Part shown: piece by piece, positions 37,160 to 49,100 of the stretch | Numbering within the stretch: position 1 is the stretch's first letter | How the letters are laid out: each line of letters starts with the position of its first letter | From: Loripinus fragilis | Taxonomy: Eukaryota; Mollusca; Bivalvia; Lucinida; Lucinidae | NCBI GenBank assembly: GCA_964019695.1 | Contig: OZ026522.1 | Span: 62,395,811 to 62,459,810 of the forward strand | DNA: 64,000 nucleotides | Direction of reading: 5' to 3' | Notes under the pieces: model-generated | Told to the model about the DNA's origin: nothing | Databases searched by the model: none | Seen by the model: the letters and a program-made list of their open reading frames with translations, nothing else | Program-made: the position numbers and the translations under genes

Positions 37160-40100
37160 AAACGTCCAACCCACAGATAAGGTCATATAGAGATGGGGAT
37201 ACCGTTTGAATCTCATCCCACATTCAGAAGAAGGAAGGAATCAAAATTGCAACTCCCAGTTTACAAGGCGAATAATTGGGCCAGGATTTGGTGGTTCCTT
37301 CATCATTGGGTGGTTCCTACATCATAACTAGTAATACCATTGTAACAATTTTACAAAGTCATTTTCTATAGACCAGACAGTGTACATCATGAAAATAATT
37401 TTCTTTTTTCCTAAATACTAGTCATGTTTGTATTCATCAGTATTTGCCAATTTCTCTATCTCTGCTTGTAGTTTTGTGTAAAACATTTAAAAAAAGTTTG
37501 ACATATATTTCGCATTTGTCTCTTTCCTTTATTCAACACATATAAATAACTCGCTTTGCTCAGTGTATTTGTGCTAATATATTCAACATTGAGTATTAGC
37601 GAACAGAATCATTGCAACTGATTCAGCTGGTTTCAGAGTTTGTAAGTTCTCTATATTATCAGAGCATTGCATATAACTTAACCAATTGTGTTATCCTCTG
37701 AGAAAAGACAAGTACAAAACGAAGGCAAAAGCTGGGATAAAAGATAACCTAGATCTTTGAACCTGAAATCAGTGTATGAGATATCAAACTGCTTTATACT
37801 GTTGTTGGCTGCATGAAAAGACATTAAACTTTGCCCTGCTGAGCCCAGATTTATCCATTCCAAAAAGGACGCAGCCATCTAATCAGGACCTACACTGTTT
37901 TCCACTCTGATTGACAATACATGCTTACAACTTGAATGCTGCAGGTTAACAGGATAAAAATGAGGATGAGTGTTATAAATGAAAATATTCAGCATGACAA
38001 GGGGTAAAGAAAAAAATATACCTGTATCGCCTTTATACCCAATATCACCTGAAATATTAGAAAGGATAATGGTATTACAGTAAAACCTGTGTAAAATGGT
38101 CACTCAAAAATAGACAAAACAAAGATCTTAATGACAAATGGTAGCTTGTGGCGTCTGGGCTGGTTTTGAACTGTTTGTGGATGTCCCACAAAAAAGTACC
38201 CTAGACTTATATGGGTTTATAGATGGTATTCATATCTAGCACACTTACAGCCTAGATGAAAGCGATGGTTTTGCTTTACTGATATGACATTAAAGTCAAA
38301 GGTCAAATATATATAAAATGTTCGCAACGCTAACTCCTCTTACATTTTAGAAGGAGATAATTCGTATTTGGCACAGTGGTTGGTTACAACAATGGTTTCA
38401 AATCAGTAATATGACCTTGGAGTCGAAGATCAATGTTTAATAAATTTGAAATCTATTTTATGGCGTATACTCTTTAAATTCTGGTTTAATGGCAAGTAAT
38501 ACAGATATTTTTTCCATGTTTTGATGTAGGTGTTCATATTTTTCACACTGAATGCCTAAGGTGTTTAATGTCAAGTTCCCACTCAACACCTTTTTCCGAC
38601 GGCTGATATGGCCTTTGACTGTCAAAAATGCTTGTAATTTATATGTCTAAATGGCTTGTAAAACAAACAAATATAGATTTAGGTGGTTCATATTTAAGCC
38701 ATGACACGTGATTTCCAACAATGTGGCATTTTGACAAGTGTAGACTCAGACGAGCCTGTGTAGCCCCCTTTTAAAGGGAAAAGATCTGTAACTATGAGCA
38801 TTTTTCGAAAAAAATATTTTCTTTTTAAATCATTTGTAAAAATAGATTTAAGTTATGTTTTCACAATAAATATGTTCAGTACAGCTGAAAGCTGCATGAA
38901 ACAAAGAACTATGTAATAAAAACGGGTGATTTTTCTCTTGTTAGGAATTATTTGCGTCCCTCCAATAATTCTAGACAGTTGATTTGAAACATAAATGCTG
39001 ATGTTTTGATAATTATAATTTGTTAAAATTTATGAAAATGGTAAAATGTTTACCTGAATTTGAGTATTTTTACTGTATTCTTGAAAATTAGAAACTTTAT
39101 TTCAAAAATTAGAATATCAAAAGTTACAGACTATGCAACTTTAAGCTTAGAAACTCCAAATGATGCTTGGTCAGTAGCTTAACAGTCATAGAATATTCAA
39201 GCGATAAGTAAAGGCTCTGATCAGTCTGCACATATGCGCAGGCTGATCAGAGGCTTTGCAGATCGCTCATACCACATTGTTGGAAATCTCATGTCGCAGC
39301 TCAATTGGAACACAGATTGTCTACGACGTGTAGGTGACAACGAAGGATCTAGATCGCTGGTATGACCTTAGAAACAATTTAAGGTCAAGGACAAATTAAT
39401 TTCATTATATGCAGTAATTAATGTAACTGTGATGTGATACTAGTAATGGGTCCGCCCATTGATTGTCCCCATTCTAGTTACATTTAGCAACGAGTTTAAT
39501 ACATGCAATGACATGGGAGCACAACTGTAAGATTCTATTTATAATATAGCATAAAGGGGCTCTTGCATGGTATGGGAAATTAACATGGGAGTCTGCCCAC
39601 GCTTGAATTTTGATAATATTATGTTATTTAATTGTCTGGGGTATAACTTTCATATTAATGGTGCGTTTGAGTTTTTATGCAATTCCATTGCTAATATATG
39701 ACATCATGAATGATTTCACTATAATACCTTAGGGTACCCAGTTATACTCATTTCTAAAGTAATTGAAATATCATGTAACGGGCGGAGAAATGTTTTATTA
39801 AATAGCTATATCATAAATAAGTTCGTTGTTACTTAAAATGGCTTTGTATGTATTAGGATATTGGGTGGGCATTCATTTTTTTATAGCATGGTACCCCAAT
39901 TTTCGACTGTATATTTTGTATTCAGTCAAATTTGGAATTAACATTTTACAGGTTGCAGTCTTTGTCAAGATACCATTTCAACATATAAACTATCCATATA
40001 TGTTAAGAATATGTAGACCAAATTTCATGAAATTCAAGGACCGGTAACATATTTTTTCAACTTGATGTAAACACATGGCCCTAATTCATTGCAATGTAAA

Positions 40101-43100
40101 AAATACAATAATTATGTTTCAGTGTTAAACATACTTGAATACTTGCTTAGTTTGAATCATCATGCTAGTACGTTTATTGGTAGAAGCTGATATGTTCAGT
40201 GTTTTTCCTATTATTGATTGGAAAAAAAAAATCTTTGATATTAAGTGCCACGATTCTTATTTAATGAAGAGCTTACACAATAATATTAACCAAAATAATA
40301 CAATATGTGGACACTTGTACTTACCACATCTAATTTCTAACATTAAAACTACATCTAGCCAATGTTACACTTAATATGTAACAACAGAATTTTAATTCAT
40401 ACAGAAGAAAACCCTTATGACTAGTCAGTTCATACAGGAGGAGAACCTTATATCTATGATTTTATAATTGTAAGACTCATTAATAAACCTGCTTCACAAA
40501 AATATGGTATTTTGGATTCAATCTAGATGACAAATCATAGAAATAAACAAAACTATAGATTTAGGACATGGAAATTTAGAGACAGGTACCACCTCAAAGG
40601 TTGAGTACGTCAGGGTTGCTTCCTAAGCCTTATTCTTAACTATCTAATTCGATAAATACATTTTTATAGTTAGTATATAATGAGTTGTTAAAATGCAAAA
40701 TTTGAAGAAAATCCAGGCGTGGGCACAGATGAAAGAACCCCTTTACTTTAAAATCATGTTTCTGGCGTGATCGTATGCTGATTTCGTTATACACATAATT
40801 CAGGCGTCATGAAATGACGTTCCTAAATATGTATTACATATAGTCTAGTGTATTATCGATTTTAATACATGGCGTTATAACACTCTAAGACGTTACTCCA
40901 TGTGACTACGTGACATGTATTTAAAAGTTTGTCAACTATCGAGAAATGGATGGATGTCTTTGACATGTTATGGAATGGAAGCTTTAATGAATGTCTTTAA
41001 TTGTACACATCTCAAAATGCCTCATTCGAAACAGGTCCAATTAAGAAAAAAAATTGAGTGTGAAATGTGATTTATTTCTTAGTCATCAGTTTAATCATCT
41101 GTTTTGGGTTCGTTTGAGTACCCATAACATATGTTCTGTTTGCAAAAAAGCAGAAAATTAATTTTCAATTATGCAGTTTTATCTGGATGTCTGCTACATC
41201 AAATAGTTGATGCCTTCTGACCCAAGACAATGTTACATTTCGATTCCTAAAACATAAACTGTCGCTTTATGCATATGGCTATTCATTATGATGATAACGA
41301 TGAAATGAAATCTGAACTGCTAATTGGCAAATATTTAAAATTCATGATGTTTAAATTTGCAAAATAACTTGACACACTTCATATATCTAGGCAGACAATC
41401 AGCCCACTCTTGCATTAAAATTTTGTTTTTATTTTGTTCTGGGAAATAATAAAACACTAGGCTAGACCTAGCATTTCATATTCAACCAAATATGTTAAAT
41501 AAATTTGATTATATACAATAAACGCTGACAAATTCATGTACATTACACGTGCTATGAAGTCTATTTAACGTTTCCAAACAACAGGGTTATAGATCTTTTG
41601 CATATTGCATCAACATGATTTTGTGCTGGCAAAACGGTCTTTGAGTATAATACAATGGGCTTTAAAAGTAAATCTTAACGATTTACCTTTGCGTTTTGTG
41701 TGCCAAACAATTGGAATGAATGATTCCCAGAAGCCATCTCAATCGCAAATTCTGTCAGCGGTTGAACCAAACCTTTTAAGATTACTTTTAGTTTCAACCG
41801 ATATTTCATGCCTAAAAACAAAAGATCAATGCAAACTACAACAGTAACAGCCAAATATTGAAAACATATGGTTTGATTGCTTTGAAATGGAGAAATATGG
41901 CCCCATGAGAGCGATCTATTTGTCTGAAAATCTTTCAGAAAAAGATCAGTGTTTTACACTATAATGGTTTTTACTACGACTTTAGCCGACGCTAGAAAAT
42001 ACTTTGTAAAACTTTTGATATTCATTATGGTTGACTGAAGAAAAAAACGTTGTTGAACGTGTTTTTAATTTCCCATTATAAAAAGATTGGCTATAACATT
42101 AATGTATTGCAACAGACTGCATGCTTGGTGGTCAACCCAATTACGGTTGGCAACTTTGCTTTCCTCTTTAATTGCACGCCGGTGGGTTGGACTTCAGACC
42201 TTATGATGGTTCCGACTTAAAGACTTATCTATTGATGAGATGGTAGGGGCCTGATGCTTTGGCTGTTTGTCGGGCCCACCGGGATTTACCTGTTGGATTT
42301 CTTTGCTCCGGTATTCAGTTTTATTTTCTGCTGAGTCCTTATCTTTGCTTTATCTCCTTGTTATATCTTTATTTATATGTTTTAGGAGATGATGCATTGA
42401 TAAGTTAGGGGTCTTTCATGCAAACCAAATATCTATGTGTCTTGATCCCATCTGAATTAAGGGTGAGGTTGGCGCGCCGTTTAACCGATTTAAGCCCTCC
42501 AGTAAAATATTTTACTGACAGTTCCAAGGCGGTACTTCTTTTGTGGATCTTTTATGTTTTTGTTCTGTCTTATGTTTGCTATGTCTTTGTGTGCGTCTGT
42601 TTATTTTTGCTTTGTGGTCACCTGCTGGGAAAGGGCTGACCTCTTGGCTCTCGTTTGTGACGTCTAACTGTGAGTTTGTAACTTTCCCATTGGTATCCTG
42701 GGTCGGGTGTGGTACTTGATTGTATCGATTCCTGATCTTTGCACCCTTACTTACTTTAAAACTTAGCTTGAGACATACTTGGTTGCAAGTTTGCTGCGAG
42801 TGCCTGCTTATTTAATTAATTAATTTGTTAATTTGAAATAACACAAAATATGGTGTCTTGGCATCTATTACTTTGTTGAAATTATTTTGTACAAATTTTT
42901 AAAAAGCATCATCTAAAAATTGAAGTAAAGAAAATAACCCTTTTCAAAGTTGGACTCCCTCTGAAAAAAACGTTCTGAATCCTTCATGAAAATGATATAC
43001 TAACCTCTGTCTCCTTTATAACCAGTAAATCCAATTAATCCTCTTTGTCCCTTTTCACCCTTTTCACCTTTGTCACCTAGAATATAAAAAAACATTTAGA

Positions 43101-46100
43101 CACCACAGGCGGTTTATCAAGCACATGCGGTTTATCAAGCCGATAAGTTTAGCCAGCACATTAGGTTTAGACAGTACATGAGGTTTAGCCAACACATGAG
43201 GTTTAGCCAGATTATGAGGTTTAGCCAGTACATGTTGTTTAGTCAGCATAATGATGTTTAGCCAGCTATGAGGTTGAACCAGCACATGAAGTTTAGCCGG
43301 CACATGAGGATTAGCTAAGACATGAGGTTAAGCCAGCACATAAGGTCAGGCCCCAGATTAAATGACAGCCCAAGGTAAAAGTTTCATTGGTAAGTTGGTG
43401 TCTGATGCTTTTCTTTGGCTGGCCCATTGTGACTCAACTTGAAGTTTTTCAGCTCTGACTATCTGTGAATCATGAGCCCTTTTCTTTTTTCATCATAGTA
43501 TGCTAGATGCTTTCTTTGTGGTGATACACTGTATACGTTAGAAAGCCTCCATGCGAGCTAAACAATTGTGCGCTTTAACAACAGCAGTTTAACAATGCAT
43601 TTTAAGCCGCTCCCGCTGCTGTCCGCTCTGCAGTTGTTGATTCATGGTTAATTGCTGCTCTCATAGCGTGTGGAGAGCTTGCGTTTGGACCTTGTTTTGT
43701 TACCCAGAACTTAACTTCTTTTTAGTTTTGCAATCATCCATTGTCTTCTTGCTGCAATGTGGCAGCTAGTTTTCTGTACCATTGGTTGGTCTGCAGTGTG
43801 TGATTGTGGCATTTTCTGGTCATACTTACTTACTTTTTAGGTTCTTACCATGCCAAAATGGAAATCCCTAGCATGCGCAGACCCTGAAAGTTTTGTCAGA
43901 GGGTGTCAAATTTAGTTAACTTATTTTCGTTTCTTTGGTCATTTTAGTTGATGAGGCGAGAGGGGATAAAAATACCACTTAAAGCGGGCCATCATTGTCG
44001 TTTCTCTGGTAGGTCGATGAATACTGGCTTGGAAGCTTTATGAAATTTCAGGGGATCCGGACCATTATTGCCTTGAAGCCAATATACGTATATTATTTCA
44101 AGGTATTGCTAAGAAACCCTATAGCTTTGTGATTTTCCAGGGGGTCTGTACCCCTGTCCCCCTCTCTGAATTTGCCCATGCCTAGTCACGCTGGATATGT
44201 CAGCATTTGAATTTACTAATGATAGCAACTATGACATTTTGAAATCAATGAACTGATTAAGATATATGTGATTGTTACAATTAAAGTGAATATGCAAACT
44301 TTTAAAAACAAATGCTGTGGTGTCATTTTTACCTTAGATATTTCACATGGTTTTAAACGTTTAAAGAAATCAACACTTTATACTTACAGATGCAATTTAT
44401 TCCATAACCAGGCGGGCCTCTCTCGCCTATTTCACCCTTGTGACCTTTGAACCCAGGAACACCAGGTATACCGTCCATTCCTTTATCTCCTTTATCACCC
44501 ATAAGCCCTGTTTCTCCAGTCTTGCCCTTTCTACCAGCGGATCCATCTTGACCTTTTGGACCTCTTGGACCTTTATTAAACAAATAATTTCTCAAGAATA
44601 TATATACATATGTATATAGCCATCAAAGAAATCTGAAAAAAAGAGTTGTAAAGTAAACCTGTTTTAAACGGCCACTCAAAAAAAGATAAAACAAAGATCT
44701 TATTGACAACTGGTAACTTAATGAAGGTCAAAAGTATTGCAGAATATAGCATTCTGCAACACGTTTGACCTGCATCAAGCGATAATTAGTCTTGAAAAAC
44801 AAATTTTCGTCTTTTTGAGAGTGACCGTTTTACACAAGTTTACTGTACATATCCCAGAGGTCCTTAGGCTAACCGTTTTTGTTCAAATATTGCACCTATT
44901 TAAAAGGGAACCATATGGGTCTCGACACGAGAATACCTCACTTTGATGCATTCGAAAAACAAAAGCACATACCAATCTGCGTATCCACACATATTAATAT
45001 CAGCGCCTTTGTTATTCGCTTTCTAGAATGTATTATTCTGTACTTGCTACAAGCAATATTTTAATATTCAGGCCACTATTTGTATCTAAGCAGGCTGGTT
45101 TGAGCATTGTCTGGTCGAAAAGTCTGAAGACAGATTTTCTCGCGACGAAGCCTATATGATTTAAATTGAAATATCAGCTAAGAGACAAATCAGTCTGTTA
45201 AAAAACATTGGACCTAATATAAAATGGTATAATGGATTGAAGGGCAACCGGAACATTTTCCAGTGTTGATGAGACCGTTTCGAAAAAGAGTTCCTAAACA
45301 TTCTGAATTATGTGTGTCCTTCCCCGTCTTGCACCAGTCATCGTGTAGTCACATAACAATCCAATTTTATAGCAGCATCTGTCAATTTCTTTGCCATCAA
45401 AACGACATCGAGTGAAAGTTTAAATGTAATATAAATGGAGTTTTGAAGCAATCTCGACAAAACCAGGTTCTTTTAATTGATTTGACAAATGTTATGCTAC
45501 CATGTGGTGTTCTAAATGTTTTCTGTTATATCGTTGAAGCATAAGTGTGTCGAGTCTTGGGACAAACTTTAGATTTTCTAATTGCTTGACCCTAAGAAAG
45601 TCATTAAAGTCCTTAATCTCAAACATGGACCTTACATTCAAACATGAAATAACAATTTTGGGTAAATCATTTTGTTGCAAACTGAAAATTGACTAGTATA
45701 TTACGCCCCAAATGTTGGGATATACTTCAAATGTTTAAAGAGCAATACTGTTTAATGGCCAAACTTTCACTGGTTTTATTGTTGTTAAAACATACTTAAA
45801 GGCTTAGTCTCAATATGTCGTCTCCAACATGCTAGATCACAGATCGCTATATTTACGCTCTACAAACATCAGATTACCAATAAGTCATTTTAATAGTAAA
45901 TTGATATTGCACTAAGCTCGAATTCCATTTTATAGGTATGCAGCATTTTTACATATTTATGAAGTTTTAAAAGTATAGCTCACCCTCTGAGTAAGTATAA
46001 TATTATAAAGCCTCTAAAAGCGTTCGATGATGAGACAGCTTGCGAGACAATTTATGTTTTTGGAGGAACTAATGTGTTTCTTATTATTACATCGCCTTAT

Positions 46101-49100
46101 AAGTGGGCCATGTCATGTGAAAACATATTTTGCTGTTTGCGAACAACAAAGGTGCTGATCAGCCTGCACATATGTGCAGGCTGATCAGCGCCCTTGTTTT
46201 TCGCAATCTGAATAGTGTATTAAATAATTCAATGCTATCTTCACTGTTTCAACTTTCAAACTGATTGTTGTACGAGCTTCGTACCCTAGCAGAGAGGAAG
46301 ACAGGTTTTTACATTTACAAGTATATTTATAAGGTTTGAGTACAGTTCTATGTTTCTAGTTTCAGCAGACACATTTGTATCAACCTTAACCCATATATGT
46401 CTAATGAAAATTCACTGTCTGTATAATAAAACTGATGGAGAAAGACTGTCGTGAGTGGACGCCCACGATAATTGACCCTCGAGAAAGGAGCACCTGCAGA
46501 TCAGGTGTGTGCTCTGTTATGCGTGCAGCTAGCCTGTTACCTGGAAGGGGGCTCACTGATGTGGATGATACCCCTGCACCAGCACGTTATTTAAATCCGA
46601 CTATGATGATGATCTGTATAGTCTTTGTTGTGCTAGAATGTATTTTATTATCTTATTCCTTTTAAGGGTTTGCTGCTTAAAATTTTCAATTTATTACAGT
46701 TTGTTGAATATGTTTATAGTAACATAGCAACCAGTGTAGACTCTAGTGGCATCTCATCATTGTCTATACTGTTTGCTTATGCCTGATTTGATTGACATAG
46801 TTACAAAATATAAACTAGAAGATATGTTGGCTTTATTGTACAATTTACAAATATTCGCTCTTGTAGGTGGGACGAGTCAAAGACGAGTTTCCCGATACAA
46901 TAGTGAATATTTGTATATTAACGAGTATTTGTTACTTGTATCATGGCCAAAGACAAATCACATTTGAATTTATTCATCAGCTATTCAAGTCAATTAATAC
47001 AAGTTCCACCTTTGATCGGTCTTGTCGAAATTAATGAACAGCATAGATCATAGGAAAGGCGAAAAGTCGTGACACAATAGTCAAAAGTATTGCAATTTTT
47101 ACTTTCGATCACTACATATTCAAATATTTTAGGAAATGAATAAATAGATTTCTGTGAAACTTGTATATCATAAACAGTATGACGTCAGCCAAATCTGTGT
47201 GAAATTTGAGCAATTTTCGCCAAAAAAGAGACATACTTCTTGATTACTACCCCTACCCCCTGTAATGCACAATTTAAATACTGTATCTATCTAACTGCAT
47301 TACAAGAAAAACATTTACTTTCAACAGACCAAAAGTGTTTATAATAATGATTTAATGTTATCCATATGCGTAAGAACTATTTCTGAGAAGATAAACTAAT
47401 AAAAGAGAGCTTTCTGTGACAAATGAATATATATTGTTTCCCCACTCACTTTCATGAATAATTATCAACTACGGTGCAATTAACGATTTAAAAATGGTTT
47501 AAACAGTGGCAACACACATTTTGTTCTTGATATATAAAGACAATTAAAGAAGTTATCGAATTATATCAAAATTGTAGGCCATTCAATATTAGTTTTGAGG
47601 TTATTTATGAATTCTATGGCATATTTGATTGATTTTAACCTCAAAATGCATAATCAAGGGCAGTAAATCATGTTTGATGGCAAAAGTATACACCAGTTAA
47701 GTTAACAGATGTAAAGATGTGTCAAATGAAACATCTTGTATTTGCTTTTACTGCAATTTGATCCTTTGTGAGCATGTTATTGGAGAAAATTGGATTTTTG
47801 ACCCATTTTCTATGTGAATATTAAGGGGCAATAACTCATGTTTGAAAATTAATTTAAAAATAAAAGTCGCAGAAGCAACTATTAATCTACAGGTTGACAT
47901 AGCAATGGTTCAGACCAGCTTTCATGCAATTTAGATACCAATTTTTCAAGTTAATGAGCTTTTATTCACTTTACTGCAGTTTTCCCATAAAAAACAATAG
48001 TAAAACAATAAACAGGGGCAGTAGCTCTTGATCAAATATGTAGATAGTTTAATGCATTATATTTGCGTCTGTCGTGCCAATTCCATTTATCTTTGATAAG
48101 TTTCAGGTAAATACGATAACAAATATTGAAGTTATGAGGCAAATTGTGTTTAGTCATGCAAGAGTTACGGTTATTGGTGTCGGTATTGGCCTTGAGCTTA
48201 GAAACTTCAAATTTTCGGTAAGAAGCTTAACAGTCAAAAATATTCAAGCGACTAGCAAAGGCTCTGATCCGACTGCTCATATACGCAGGCTGATCTGAGG
48301 CTTTGCTGGTCGCATATAGCACATAGTTGGAAATCTCATGTCACGGCTCAAATGTAGGGGTTGAATTCTTTTTATAATCAAAATCTAAGCAATGTGTATA
48401 ATTACAAAAGGGCAAGTACTCTAAAAGAACTCAACAGCAATGTGTAGATACATGTAAAATTATATGTATTTCTATCAGCAGACAGAAAGATTGACAGATG
48501 GATGCAAGGACGACAGATGAATGATTGGGCAGACAACGTGAAATCAGTAAATACCAACCCCCTAAAACTATGTTTTGGTTTGGGGGGGGGAGGCATAATG
48601 TAATAATACAGTTCATTGTTGTACATGTATGAATGTATAGATAACTTTTCTATTAACTACGTAAATGTACCTAGTGGCCCCCTTGGTCCTTGATTTCCTT
48701 TATTTCCTTGGAAGCCTGGTGGTCCATCTTCGCCTTTTGAGCCTTTATCACCTTTGAAATAAATTTATACCATGACATGCATTAATAACCAAACGAATAA
48801 TATATTTATAAGTAAATTGGCCGGCCAATGGAAATAGGCATAAAATTGGTCCCTAAATGAACGTACGTAGCTATCCAGCAATGCTAGATGTCAGAATTTT
48901 GATAAATTATGTTGTATAGACAAGGCTCAGGTAAGATTCTTTGAACGTACATGGAAGTCTGAACGATCTGTGGTCACATGTACGATGAGTACTAACCTAT
49001 AACATCAAAATAATAAACGTTTGCTTTACTTTTAATATATTGGTAACATTTGTTTTGTCACGTTTGAACTTAGCATATTGCCTATAATATGCCAGACTGA

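Noticed and set aside
46435..46665. 76-codon plus-strand frame in an intron
   Set aside because: No recognisable motif, no splice sites, and opposite strand to the gene.
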